Notes: a model not told the origin generated them from the sequence alone. 19,397 bases of DNA from Thermoplasmata archaeon (GCA_021792355.1 JAJYUV010000015.1:1-19397); one strand, 5' to 3'. Positions 7,363-15,849 are shown, numbered from the stretch's first letter. Numbers and translations are program-made.

Positions 7363-8370
7363 TTATTCCACTACTTTTGTAAGCTTTGAGGGTTTATCGG
7401 GGTTTAGGCGAAGAGAGATGGATCTGTAATAGGCCAGAAATTGACCAAAAAGCAAGCTTAAAATGGATTCGACCGTTTCGTTCTGGGTAGAAACATCATA
7501 TTTCTCTGTCAAGAAGTTCCTCACATCCAATACTTTGCTGCCGTAGGACAGCAGCTCCTCCGAGATCTTACTATCGTTAGAGAACATGAAAACGGACCAA
7601 TTACTGTCCAGTATCTGTTTTGGACCGTGGAGAAATTCCCTTACTGGGAAAGCATAGCTCACCGCATTGCTGGTTTCCATCAATTTCAAAGATGCTTCAA
7701 GGGCGATCGGATACAACAACCCAGACCCAAGAAACACAGTATTTCTTGTAGATGTTTCAGCTATTCCTTGTATTGTCTTTTTACCGTCCACTATTGCCTT
7801 CGTTCCTCTCCTGATTTCTTCCAAAGTTACAGTAAATTCTTCATCGTGAGAGTTAAGAGATATTTTCAAAGAAGTCAGCAATTGCGAGAGATGTGATTTT
7901 GTTGCGGCAACTGACAGCTCACTTCCAACGTCTGTGTGTATAGTAAAATCTGTAATCTTTCCAAGTTTAGATTTACGGGCATTTGTGATACCGATGACAG
8001 TAGAGCCTGCTCTCTTCAGCATTTCAGCGGAACGCAGGGCATCGATGCTGTTTCCAGACTGACTGAAAACAATGGAAGAAGTTCCAGACTGCTTGACAGA
8101 TAGCAACTTCTCGGCTTCGCTGGAAAATATGGGAATGCATGTCATTCCCTTCCTGTTCAGCAGCACTGAGAGATAAATTGCTGCGTGATAACTGGTCCCA
8201 TTTCCGATAGCATAAATTACCCTCGATCTGTCAAGGATGTTGTGAACACGCTCTAAATCTGCAAATTCCTTGGTTTTGAAATCTTCTACTATTCCTGGTT
8301 CTGACTCAATTTCCTCCAGCATCGAATGCATGCTACCTGAATTGGCTTCTTCATATATTTCTTTGTTCAA
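7363..8370 (-). CDS. Double-SIS sugar-phosphate isomerase/deaminase (GlmS C-domain/GlmD-like)
   Basis: This 335-residue protein has two SIS domains (about 45-175 and 205-320) and no glutaminase domain. AIGNGTSYHAA (54-64), FSQSGNSIDAL (102-112) and SELSVAATKS (150-159) match the sugar-phosphate-binding loops of GlmS. REFLHGPKQIL (244-254) matches the conserved HGP loop. The tail PDKPSKLTKVVE (324-335) resembles the GlmS/GlmD C-terminal active-site Lys segment. Stand-alone archaeal members include the glucosamine-6-phosphate deaminase GlmD of Thermococcales. That reaction fits the neighbouring PIG-L deacetylase and GH1 enzyme; an AgaS-like or fructosamine role remains possible. The TTG at 8368-8370 is nine bases after the GH1 stop. 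The ATG of M14 is an alternative start but would cut into the region that resembles the GlmS linker helix. Confidence 0.8.
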   Translation of the reverse strand: MNKEIYEEANSGSMHSMLEEIESEPGIVEDFKTKEFADLERVHNILDRSRVIYAIGNGTSYHAAIYLSVLLNRKGMTCIPIFSSEAEKLLSVKQSGTSSIVFSQSGNSIDALRSAEMLKRAGSTVIGITNARKSKLGKITDFTIHTDVGSELSVAATKSHLSQLLTSLKISLNSHDEEFTVTLEEIRRGTKAIVDGKKTIQGIAETSTRNTVFLGSGLLYPIALEASLKLMETSNAVSYAFPVREFLHGPKQILDSNWSVFMFSNDSKISEELLSYGSKVLDVRNFLTEKYDVSTQNETVESILSLLFGQFLAYYRSISLRLNPDKPSKLTKVVE

Positions 8371-8379
8371 TCATTGTAG

Positions 8380-9810
8380 CTAAGGCAATGGTAGTCCTTT
8401 GCAAATTTTTTCATAAATATCTGCGGAATTTCGCTTGATTCTTTCCTTGGTTTTGTAATCAACGGAATACAGGCCGAACCTCATGGAATACCCGCTGGCC
8501 CACTCAAAGTTGTCGAATAAAGACCAGTGAAAATATCCCTTAATAGGTATACCTTCGGATGAAATTGATTGAGACAGAGAGGACAAGTGGTCGACTATGA
8601 ATTTCCCCCTTTTGGCGTCGGTCGCATCAGCTATTCCATTTTCCAAAATGTATATCGGTTTACCGTACCTTTCATAGATCCATTTCGAGACGTGTTTGAT
8701 ACCGTCAGGATAGATGTCCCATTTGAAATCTGAGCAGTCCTCGCAGGGAAGGATCTTCATTGGCAGTACTCCGGCGTACTTTTCTTCCTCAGAGTACTTC
8801 ACCCTTAACCTTGTATAGTAGTCGATTCCAACGTAATCTGTTTGACCGAAGTCTGGAATCTTTTCGTCTGGATTGCCACTTAGGCTATTGTCAAATTCCC
8901 CTTTAATTGCGGCGTTGAGGACCCACTCATTATTCAGGTACCTTGCAGTGTTTGCAATCTCCGCATCCCTCTTATCATCACTTGCAGGCTCGAAGTAGGG
9001 AGGGGCGGTACCTATTCCCACCTCTCTCTTCGTATTCTTCTTCAGGATTTTGTAAGCTAGATTGTGAGCAAACGCAAGATTTCTCTCAACCTTGAACCCA
9101 AGGGGAATGTTATCTAGTCCGGGTGGAAATCCGGATGTTGTCCCAAAAACATATCCGTTTGTGGCGATAACTTCTGGCTCGTTAATAGTCTCCCACCATT
9201 CTACCTTCGGGCCAATTGTCTTGGAAATGAAGTATGCATATTTTGCAAATTCTTCCACGGTCGTAGTATCCAGCCAGCCTTTGGCTTTGGCATTCTCGAT
9301 GTCGTAATGACACATAACTGGTTGATGCAGCCAAGTTGGTAGTGGCCAGTGATAAAGTGTCATAAACACCTTGAGTCCAAGGGAATGTGCATAGGCAACC
9401 ATTTTTGAGTATCGATCCATTGCTTCTTTGTCTGCATTCGACTGAAGCTGAGCAAACGTGTTACTGGACTCAGTGAAGGTTAAAGGCTCTCCCTTGGCAT
9501 TCCTGGTGAATTCGGCATCTACTGAAAATGTGGGCTCCCTGAAAATTCTTGCCCATTCTATGCTCATCCTAATCGCGTTATTCCCCAGCGATCTTGCCCT
9601 CCTCATGTCCTCCTCGTATAGGTCCCAGAATCCATCCCCGTCTTGCGGCTTATCACCCGATACCAGTCCATCCCTTATGATCCGTTCATTATTTGCCCAT
9701 TCGTACCAATCAGTTTTCTCAAAATTGCTGTCCTTTGAACTTCCCATTTCTGTCTGAAAAGCTGAAATTGCAGTTCCCCAAATGAATCCCTTCGGAAACT
9801 CGATCTCCAT
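8380..9810 (-). CDS. GH1 beta-glycosidase
   Basis: The 476-residue protein is a full-length GH1 (beta/alpha)8 barrel of the archaeal LacS type. The N-terminus FPKGFIWGTAISAFQTE (5-21) matches the GH1 opening signature, with Q19 as sugar-binding residue. YHWPLP (153-158) carries the conserved active-site His-Trp. TINEP (208-212) gives the acid/base E211. YILENG (387-392) gives the nucleophile E390. WSLFDNFEWASGYSMRFG (429-446) is the closing aglycone/glycone motif. There is no signal peptide, so it acts on imported oligosaccharides. GH1 archaeal enzymes cleave beta-glucosides, galactosides, mannosides and sometimes glucosaminides; the position before a GlmD-like gene makes an amino-sugar glycoside plausible. 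It is the first gene of a four-gene operon and diverges from the deacetylase gene. The start is ATG at 9808-9810. Confidence 0.92.
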   Translation of the reverse strand: MEIEFPKGFIWGTAISAFQTEMGSSKDSNFEKTDWYEWANNERIIRDGLVSGDKPQDGDGFWDLYEEDMRRARSLGNNAIRMSIEWARIFREPTFSVDAEFTRNAKGEPLTFTESSNTFAQLQSNADKEAMDRYSKMVAYAHSLGLKVFMTLYHWPLPTWLHQPVMCHYDIENAKAKGWLDTTTVEEFAKYAYFISKTIGPKVEWWETINEPEVIATNGYVFGTTSGFPPGLDNIPLGFKVERNLAFAHNLAYKILKKNTKREVGIGTAPPYFEPASDDKRDAEIANTARYLNNEWVLNAAIKGEFDNSLSGNPDEKIPDFGQTDYVGIDYYTRLRVKYSEEEKYAGVLPMKILPCEDCSDFKWDIYPDGIKHVSKWIYERYGKPIYILENGIADATDAKRGKFIVDHLSSLSQSISSEGIPIKGYFHWSLFDNFEWASGYSMRFGLYSVDYKTKERIKRNSADIYEKICKGLPLP

Positions 9811-9895
9811 AATACCCGATGAATTCCCTCAATAAGAAATTGTTCAATAATATGAGACTGACAAATGAATTTTAGCGAATTAAAACCTAAAGAAG

Positions 9896-9903
9896 ATTTA
9901 AAT
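9896..9903 (+). promoter_or_regulatory. TATA-like box for PIG-L deacetylase operon
   Basis: ATTTAAAT has its centre 27-28 nt before the ATG at 9927. This spacing supports a leaderless transcript starting at 9927 rather than at the upstream in-frame ATG at 9909, which lies too close to the box. Confidence 0.55.
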
Positions 9904-9926
9904 GTGGCATGAGATTCCTGCTCCAT

Positions 9927-10676
9927 ATGGACTTCTCTGAATATCTGAAGAAAGTTGAGCTAGATGAAACACGAAAAAATCTTATTCTGAAATCAAAGAA
10001 AATAGTTTCTTTCTCACCGCACCCCGATGACAATGAATTGGTAGCTGGGGGTTTCGTTGCGAGGAAGATCACAGATGGGTCTGAATTCCATCTGGTGGTT
10101 GCAAGCGATGGAAGAAAAGGAAGCAGAACGATTGGGGAAGAAGCACTTAAGGAGATAAGGGAGAAGGAGCAGCGGAATGCTCTCTCTATACTCGGATCTA
10201 AGAACGTCAGGTTCCTCGGATATAGGGACTCCGAGGTGCCACAACCTTCATCGCTTAGGAACGACGTTATCAAGGTCATTAGAGAATTATCCCCAGACCT
10301 CGTGCTGACTGTGGACCCTTTCCTTCCATACGAGGTTCATCCAGATCATGTGAATATGGGGATGGCAGTGCTGCAAGCGGTACTTTTCGAAGAATTCCCA
10401 AATTTTGGGGAAGGCATGCCTGTGAAAAGTCCGAATGTCGCCCTAGGTTTCACTTACAACCCAAATGTAATACTAGGCTGTGATGATAGTATGGACAAGA
10501 AGATTTCAGCAATGAAGGCACACAGTTCTCAGTTCACGGAAGATGCAATAGAATTGGTCAAAGGTATAATGCATCTTTACGGACAGAGAGTGGGTAGTCA
10601 GTACGCGGAACCTTTCAGAGTTCTTATGCCGCACGAGTTACACGTGAATGTTTTGGGAGGTATGAATCCATGGTAA
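9927..10676 (+). CDS. PIG-L family deacetylase, diacetylchitobiose deacetylase-like
   Basis: From the ATG at 9927 the protein has 249 residues, close to the usual size of archaeal PIG-L deacetylases. SFSPHPDDNELVAGG (28-42) is the LmbE signature: H32 and D35 are expected zinc ligands and D34 the general base. VHPDH (137-141) supplies the third zinc ligand, H141. VVASDGRKGS (57-66) is the conserved loop after strand 2. Family enzymes remove an N-acetyl group from GlcNAc-containing sugars; in Thermococcales Dac acts on diacetylchitobiose before GlmA and GlmD. The GlmD-like SIS gene lies in the divergent operon, which supports a similar path. Six more residues are encoded if the ATG at 9909 is used, but the TATA box favours 9927. 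The end overlaps the GPH transporter start by seven bases. Confidence 0.85.
   Translation: MDFSEYLKKVELDETRKNLILKSKKIVSFSPHPDDNELVAGGFVARKITDGSEFHLVVASDGRKGSRTIGEEALKEIREKEQRNALSILGSKNVRFLGYRDSEVPQPSSLRNDVIKVIRELSPDLVLTVDPFLPYEVHPDHVNMGMAVLQAVLFEEFPNFGEGMPVKSPNVALGFTYNPNVILGCDDSMDKKISAMKAHSSQFTEDAIELVKGIMHLYGQRVGSQYAEPFRVLMPHELHVNVLGGMNPW
10655..10661 (+). promoter_or_regulatory. Shine-Dalgarno for GPH transporter
   Basis: GGGAGGT lies about 8 nt before the ATG at 10670, inside the end of the deacetylase gene. It fixes the transporter start and shows the two genes are co-translated. Confidence 0.6.
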
Positions 10677-12025
10677 CTGCTGATACTCCCAACACAATCG
10701 ATAAAGGGAGTCCTTCTGGAAATTCGGATTCTGGAATTCTGCCAATGAGTCTGAAGATCCTTTACAGTTTTGGACAGATGGGAGTAAATTTGCCAGGATA
10801 CTTCTTTGTTTACCTTTGGACGATCTATTCCCCTCACGGAGGAATACAGCTTATGCCGGCCTACCTGCTCGGGGCTGCGTATGGCATCGGCGTCATAATA
10901 CAGGCCGTCGCAAATCCGTTCATTGGGAATAAGAGTGATAAGCTCAAGTGGAAGATGGGACGAAGGAGACCATTCATACTGACTGGTTTCATTCCTCTTG
11001 CCATCAGTTTCCTTCTATTGTTCAGACCTATATCTACCAACCAGATTGCCAACTTCATCTATGTTTCAGTCGACTTTGCCATTTACAATTTCCTCTACGC
11101 GTTTGTGGTGCTTCCCTACCTTGCAATGATACCTGAGATTTCACTCAATTCAAATGACAGGGTAAAGCTACTGAGCGTTGGCTCCTATTTCAATGCAATT
11201 CCCACAATTCTTCTCCTCTTCATAGCAGGTATTCTACTCGGCAGGGGGTATTCTTTCTTCGACGTAGGTGCAATGGTGTCCGTCGTGATCATAATCTCTT
11301 TCTTCGTACCATTAGTCTCAATCAGGAGGGAAAAATTCCAATCGCTTTCTCCACAGTCGTATAATCTCCAGAAGGCACTTGGAAGCACCCTGAGAAATAG
11401 GACATTCTTGATGTTCATTGCCGCCTACGTGTTCATAATTTTCGGAATGTACTCTTTCGTCAATGCAATAACATACTACACCGGGATAGTCATCCTTCCA
11501 GGTAGCTCCGAACCAACATATTCTAGCTACTCTTCATTCATTCTCGCTATAATATTCGTCTTCCTGGCGATATTTTCGGTTGTAACCATTAAGATTTCAA
11601 AGAAACTGAACAAGAAAAAGGCGATGATCATACTCTCCTCCGTCCTTGCAATTGGAATGGTTTTGCTCGGTGTAATGCCTTCAAATCCACCTCTTGAATT
11701 GCTAATTCCCATCCTCGCCGTAGTTGGAATGGGAGCAACCGCCCCGATAATCCTTACCTATGCAATTTTATCAGACATCATTGATGAGGATGAGTTAAAG
11801 ACGGGATATAGGAGGGAAGGAATGTACTTTGGAATCCAGGGACTGATCGAGAGAGTCCCATATGCACTATCTGGAGCTTTTGTTGGACTGTACTACTCGG
11901 CCGTTTATCTTCCATCATCCTCACAAACTGCTATGAGATATCTTGCATTCATCGCAGCTCTTTCGACCGCCATAATGGTTGTAATTTTCTCAAGGGTACC
12001 ACTTAAGGAGAAACTGAAAGGGTAG
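10670..12025 (+). CDS. GPH-family sugar transporter (SUT/SLC45-like branch of MelB superfamily)
   Basis: The 451-residue protein has about 12 hydrophobic helices after a hydrophilic N-terminus of some 25 residues. LYSFGQMGVNLPGYFF (31-46) is the GPH helix-1 signature. NPFIGNKSDKLKWKMGRRRP (82-101) is the helix 2-3 loop that defines glycoside-pentoside-hexuronide:cation symporters. In Salmonella MelB, Asp55 and Asp59 before the corresponding Pro bind Na+; by eye the matching positions here are Gln78 and Asn82, as is roughly the case in sucrose-proton symporters (SUT/SLC45), where QP occurs. This favours proton or cation-independent transport over Na+ coupling. Its coupling to the deacetylase gene suggests it imports the deacetylase's oligosaccharide substrate, possibly a disaccharide. 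The gene starts with ATG overlapping the deacetylase stop. Confidence 0.85.
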   Translation: MVTADTPNTIDKGSPSGNSDSGILPMSLKILYSFGQMGVNLPGYFFVYLWTIYSPHGGIQLMPAYLLGAAYGIGVIIQAVANPFIGNKSDKLKWKMGRRRPFILTGFIPLAISFLLLFRPISTNQIANFIYVSVDFAIYNFLYAFVVLPYLAMIPEISLNSNDRVKLLSVGSYFNAIPTILLLFIAGILLGRGYSFFDVGAMVSVVIIISFFVPLVSIRREKFQSLSPQSYNLQKALGSTLRNRTFLMFIAAYVFIIFGMYSFVNAITYYTGIVILPGSSEPTYSSYSSFILAIIFVFLAIFSVVTIKISKKLNKKKAMIILSSVLAIGMVLLGVMPSNPPLELLIPILAVVGMGATAPIILTYAILSDIIDEDELKTGYRREGMYFGIQGLIERVPYALSGAFVGLYYSAVYLPSSSQTAMRYLAFIAALSTAIMVVIFSRVPLKEKLKG

Positions 12026-12267
12026 GAACAGCAAAGAGAATAGGTCTCACTGAAATTCTTATGGGCAATATAGTGAAAACCAAAAATGAAGACTGTCTAC
12101 GGTTCCAGAATTAGATCACAAATAGACGCAGCCAGATTTCAGTCAATAACAGAAACGCAATGTTCGCGATTGCAGCGCCGACTTCTATATTCACTGTAGT
12201 TCATGGCGCTGGGATTGTAGGATTCAAGAAGAGAACGATACTTCAGTTTTAGATTCAAATTCAAAGT

Positions 12268-12275
12268 CTTTATAG
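12268..12275 (+). promoter_or_regulatory. TATA-like box for phzF-like gene
   Basis: CTTTATAG has its centre about 25 nt before the ATG at 12296, the expected spacing for a leaderless mRNA. Confidence 0.5.
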
Positions 12276-12295
12276 GTACGATTGCTGACAAGCAT

Positions 12296-13174
12296 ATGTC
12301 TACCATTCAGTTCTATTGGGTGGATGTTTTTGCAAAGAAGAGATTTGAAGGTAATCAGCTAGCTGTGTTTCCAGAAGTGAATGGGCTTGATGGAAGTACT
12401 ATGCAGAAAATAGCAACGGAAATGAATCTCTCCGAAACAACCTTTGTTACCGGTTCCGAAGTTGACAGGGATGGCAAAATAAGTTTCAAGACCAGAATAT
12501 TCACAAAGAACGAGGAACTGCCGTTCGCGGGTCATCCAACTCTGGGCACTGCTTATGTATTGAAACAACTGTTTGGTGGAGATGAAGTCTGGCTTTCCCT
12601 CAAGGTGGGGAAGATCAGAGTCAAGTTTTCAGAACTTGGAGAAGGAGTAACCGGTGAGATGACTCAAAAAGACCCATCGTTCGGTAAGGTTCACGATGCA
12701 GGCACTATGGCCGGGATCTATGGCATCACGAAAGCGGAAATAGACGACAAACTCAAAATACAGACAGTCTCGACTGGAAACCCATTCATAATACTACCAG
12801 TGAAAACTCTGAAGACGATACAGAGGCTTACTCCAGACAACAAAGCAATGGAAGAATACCTGAAGGAGTCAGATGCAAAGTTCATTTACGTTGTGACACA
12901 AGAAACAGAGTCGGAAGAGTCCAGGATCCACGCTAGAATGCTCTACTATGGAGGAGAAGACCCTGCTACCGGATCTGCAGCTGGTCCTGCGACGGCATGG
13001 CTATTGAGCCAGAATCTTATCGAATCCGATAAGGTGTATTCTATAGAACAAGGTACTGAAGCTCGAAGACCAAGCATAATTTATGTGCGTGGTTCAAAGA
13101 AGGGCGAGGTAATTTCAAACATAAGGGTAGGAGGCAAGTGCTTCATCATCTCAAAAGGAGAAATGACTCTCTGA
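12296..13174 (+). CDS. PhzF-family isomerase/epimerase-like protein
   Basis: This 292-residue protein has the two-lobed, DapF-like PhzF fold. FEGNQLAVF (17-25) is the N-terminal signature. MNLSETTFV (43-51) holds the catalytic Glu (E47). ELPFAGHPTLGTA (74-86) is the central loop. EDPATGSAAGP (near 219-229) is the second-lobe signature that faces the active site. PhzF of pseudomonads isomerises dihydrohydroxyanthranilate in phenazine synthesis; most archaeal members have no known substrate and no phenazine genes occur nearby. The length is normal and all hallmark residues are present, so it should be active. It has its own promoter, and the next gene also has one, so the two are probably not an obligatory operon. 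Confidence 0.88.
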   Translation: MSTIQFYWVDVFAKKRFEGNQLAVFPEVNGLDGSTMQKIATEMNLSETTFVTGSEVDRDGKISFKTRIFTKNEELPFAGHPTLGTAYVLKQLFGGDEVWLSLKVGKIRVKFSELGEGVTGEMTQKDPSFGKVHDAGTMAGIYGITKAEIDDKLKIQTVSTGNPFIILPVKTLKTIQRLTPDNKAMEEYLKESDAKFIYVVTQETESEESRIHARMLYYGGEDPATGSAAGPATAWLLSQNLIESDKVYSIEQGTEARRPSIIYVRGSKKGEVISNIRVGGKCFIISKGEMTL

Positions 13175-13221
13175 CTTTCTTTTGATGAGAGAGGAAAAGA
13201 CTGTCATTTGACAGCAAGATG

Positions 13222-13230
13222 ATTAAATAT
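13222..13230 (+). promoter_or_regulatory. TATA-like box for Cys/Met PLP enzyme gene
   Basis: ATTAAATAT is centred about 25 nt before the ATG at 13251. It indicates a separate leaderless transcript even though the preceding gene ends only 76 bases upstream. Confidence 0.5.
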
Positions 13231-13250
13231 CAGCCAAATGTTCCCTACTC

Positions 13251-14414
13251 ATGGCGGTTGGATTCAACACAAGGGCAGTGCAGGCCGGTGAATTTAGGGA
13301 TGAAAGAACTGGTAACGTGACTACTCCGATATATGAGACATCAACTTTTTATAATCCAAATCCAAATCCTACAGCGTACAAAGACCACACGAGAAACAAA
13401 CCTTTCATGTACACGAGATGGGGTAATCCCACGCTTGAATCCCTAGAGAAAAAATATGCTGCTCTCGATGGTGTTGAGGAGTCGCTTTCTTTCTCTACCG
13501 GTATGGGCGCCATAACCTCCGCTGTAATGTCATTACTTAAGAAGGGTGACAGACTTCTCTCAATGAAAGAGCTCTATGGAGAGACGTTCTTGTTCTTCAC
13601 GAAGTATTTACCATCAATAGGGATAAATGTTGATCTTGTCAAGTTGGACGAACTCAATTCAGGAAAAGTGAACCTTAAAGGCTACGCTGGATTGTACGCA
13701 GAGTCCATAGCTAATCCGACTCTGAAGGTCTGCGACCTTAGCCTTCTGGGTAAGATGTCAGCGGAGGCCGGAGTTCCGTTGTTGGTAGATGCTACGTTTG
13801 CCAGCCCCTACAACCAGAATCCAGCCAGGCTGGGGGCAACATATACGCTTCACAGCGGTACAAAATACATAGGCGGACATAGTGACATCATGCTAGGCCT
13901 TGCAGGTTTCGAGAAAAAGAACATGGAAGCAGTCTGGGCCAAAAGGAAAATGTTCGGTGCCACTCCAGATCCGATACAGGCATATCTTGGACTCAGAGGA
14001 TTGAAGACTCTTGGCCTGAGAATGAAAGCGCACAATCGGAACGCAATGGAGATTGCCAGGTTCTTATCTACCCACAGGAAAGTGGATAAGGTATTCTACC
14101 CAGGACTCGAAGGATCGGAGTACAATGAAGTTGCCAAGAGGAATTTGACGGGGTTCGGCGGAATGGTCTCCTTCGAGTTAGCTGGGGGGCGGGACGAAGT
14201 GAAGGACATGGCTGGAAAACTCAAGATATTCTCATACGCTCCAAGCCTGGGCGGAGTCGAATCACTTTTCACTCTTCCTGTTGAAACCTCACATCTTAGT
14301 TTGACTCCAGCTGAAAGAATGGAAGCAGGAATTGCGGAAGGACTTGTCCGCATGTCGGTTGGAATTGAAGATAAAGAAGATCTCATAGAGGATCTAAAAA
14401 ATGCTCTAGGATGA
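13251..14414 (+). CDS. Cys/Met-metabolism PLP enzyme (cystathionine gamma-synthase/gamma-lyase type)
   Basis: The 387-residue protein is a full-length fold-type I PLP enzyme of the trans-sulfuration group. FMYTRWGNPT (52-61) carries the Tyr-Arg pair that binds PLP phosphate from the neighbouring subunit. FSTGMGAI (81-88) is the phosphate cup. LYGETF (108-113) holds the stacking Tyr109. LLVDATFASP (177-186) gives D180, which contacts the pyridine N. HSGTKYIGGHSD (201-212) gives the Schiff-base Lys205. Methionine gamma-lyase has Cys at the position of Glu111, so a classical lyase of that kind is less likely; cystathionine gamma-synthase, gamma-lyase or O-acylhomoserine sulfhydrylase remain open. 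It converges on the glycosyltransferase gene with a 46-base gap. Confidence 0.88.
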   Translation: MAVGFNTRAVQAGEFRDERTGNVTTPIYETSTFYNPNPNPTAYKDHTRNKPFMYTRWGNPTLESLEKKYAALDGVEESLSFSTGMGAITSAVMSLLKKGDRLLSMKELYGETFLFFTKYLPSIGINVDLVKLDELNSGKVNLKGYAGLYAESIANPTLKVCDLSLLGKMSAEAGVPLLVDATFASPYNQNPARLGATYTLHSGTKYIGGHSDIMLGLAGFEKKNMEAVWAKRKMFGATPDPIQAYLGLRGLKTLGLRMKAHNRNAMEIARFLSTHRKVDKVFYPGLEGSEYNEVAKRNLTGFGGMVSFELAGGRDEVKDMAGKLKIFSYAPSLGGVESLFTLPVETSHLSLTPAERMEAGIAEGLVRMSVGIEDKEDLIEDLKNALG

Positions 14415-14460
14415 CGGCACCACTTGTAGATGAACACTGAGAAATGAAAATACATCCATT

Positions 14461-15828
14461 TCAAAGCTTAAAGTCAAGTTTAAATTCCTTTCCAACTTCT
14501 TCAAATATCTTCTTTTCTATTTCAACGCCAGCAGAAAGATAGCACTGCTTAGCACTTTCATATCCATTTTCTCCTAATTTTTCCGAACCCTCTCCTACTG
14601 CTGAAAGCAGCATCTCACTCGCGGTGTCAAAATCTCCTGCTGGGAAGACGTAGCCATTAGATCCATTGATAACTAGCTCGCTCACTCCTGTCCCGCTGCT
14701 CACAACAACCGGTTTCTTGTTAACCCAACCTTCAAGGATCGTCATCCCGAAACCTTCGAGCGTTGAGGTTAGAAGTACCACGGAAGCCAAGCTGTAAGCC
14801 GCTTTTAGCTCATCCTTTGATGAATGCCCAAGGAATGTTACCTTATCTTCCAACTTAAGTTCCTTAACCAGTCCCTCAAGTTCTGTCCTCCACGCTCCTC
14901 CTTTTCTAAATCCAAGTCCTCCTCTGGAGGAAGACGAAAAACTGCCGTTTCCGATGAGTACCAGTCTTAATTTTTCTTTTTTTGCTGCCTTGGCAAAAGC
15001 TCTTATCCCGATATCCTGTGATTTTATGCGATCCATTCTCGCTACTATAACCACTAATTTTTCATCAGATTTCAGGCCCACTTTTTCTTTGAATTTGTCA
15101 AATTCTGAAGAACTCGGAGGATCGGTCCACTCCCGGGGATCTACGTATGGGTACAACTGATATGCCCTTCCTCTGTAATCGGATTTTATCAACCCTTCAA
15201 GATCTCTTCTTGTGCTAACGACGACTGCATCAAAACTTTCCATACCTTTGACGACGATCCTTCTCGCAAAAGTTCCCATCTTTTCAGGGACGAAAGGTAT
15301 GTGCCATCGAAGTATAGCTGGAGCTGCAGGACCTATAGCTGTGCCTGTCATAAGAAGTTGGAAGTCTTGTATATAGAAAAGATCGATGTCTCTCATGTAC
15401 TCAAACATTTTAGTTGAGTTTTGCCAGTTGTAGGTTGCGTAGGCATTGAATTCTTCTTGAGTGAATTTTGATCTCCCAGCTCCGTGAATTTCCGACCATA
15501 GACCTTCTTTGAACCCGGTATAGTTCCTCAAGACTCGCTCGTCCACCTCCACGTGAGAAATCGTTAGATTTCCCATGGAGAGTCTAGGGGGATAATTCAC
15601 CCCTAGGGAAACCCATACGACTTTTTCAAGAAATCCTTCTTCCATCATTGTCTTGACCGACGGGTAGAGCATGTTAGTCACTCCTCCAGGAGTGAACTCG
15701 TAATCAATTCCTTCCTCCAGACTCTGAATATCTAAAGGGTCTGGTAGTTCACCGTACTTTTCAAGGAGGTCATTATAACTTAATTTGAACCTTAATATTG
15801 GAGTTTGACTGGCTACACATATTTTCAT
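14461..15828 (-). CDS. GT4-family glycosyltransferase (GT-B fold)
   Basis: From the ATG at 15826-15828 the protein has 455 residues. MKICVASQTPI is a typical first strand, and TPGGVTNML (46-54) is the Gly-rich donor loop. WHIPFVPEKM (175-184) resembles the acceptor-side loop of trehalose synthase/phosphorylase-like GT4 enzymes. VARMDRIKSQD (262-272) holds the Arg/Lys pair that binds donor phosphates. EGFGMTILE (358-366) is the EX7E motif, with E358 and E366. It transfers a sugar from a nucleotide sugar with retention; the specificity is unknown. A Ser/Gly-rich insertion (about 296-311) follows LIGNG and is unusual. An in-frame start 37 codons upstream exists, but those residues do not look like a GT start, and the TATA box supports 15828. 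It is alone in its transcription unit. Confidence 0.83.
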   Translation of the reverse strand: MKICVASQTPILRFKLSYNDLLEKYGELPDPLDIQSLEEGIDYEFTPGGVTNMLYPSVKTMMEEGFLEKVVWVSLGVNYPPRLSMGNLTISHVEVDERVLRNYTGFKEGLWSEIHGAGRSKFTQEEFNAYATYNWQNSTKMFEYMRDIDLFYIQDFQLLMTGTAIGPAAPAILRWHIPFVPEKMGTFARRIVVKGMESFDAVVVSTRRDLEGLIKSDYRGRAYQLYPYVDPREWTDPPSSSEFDKFKEKVGLKSDEKLVVIVARMDRIKSQDIGIRAFAKAAKKEKLRLVLIGNGSFSSSSRGGLGFRKGGAWRTELEGLVKELKLEDKVTFLGHSSKDELKAAYSLASVVLLTSTLEGFGMTILEGWVNKKPVVVSSGTGVSELVINGSNGYVFPAGDFDTASEMLLSAVGEGSEKLGENGYESAKQCYLSAGVEIEKKIFEEVGKEFKLDFKL

Positions 15829-15849
15829 CTGATACCAATTGAAGTGATC

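Noticed and set aside
9887..10279. 130-codon minus-strand open frame
   Set aside because: Antisense to the PIG-L gene, across its zinc motifs; low-complexity Ser/Phe-rich product typical of a shadow frame.
12160..12252. 30-codon plus-strand frame between the GPH transporter and phzF-like genes, starting MFAIAAPTS
   Set aside because: Hydrophobic start and basic end are suggestive, but it is very short, has no Shine-Dalgarno or well-placed TATA box, and matches no family. The rest of the 12026-12295 gap shows only the phzF-like promoter.
14096..14464. 122-codon minus-strand open frame
   Set aside because: Antisense to the PLP enzyme's C-terminal domain; no family features.
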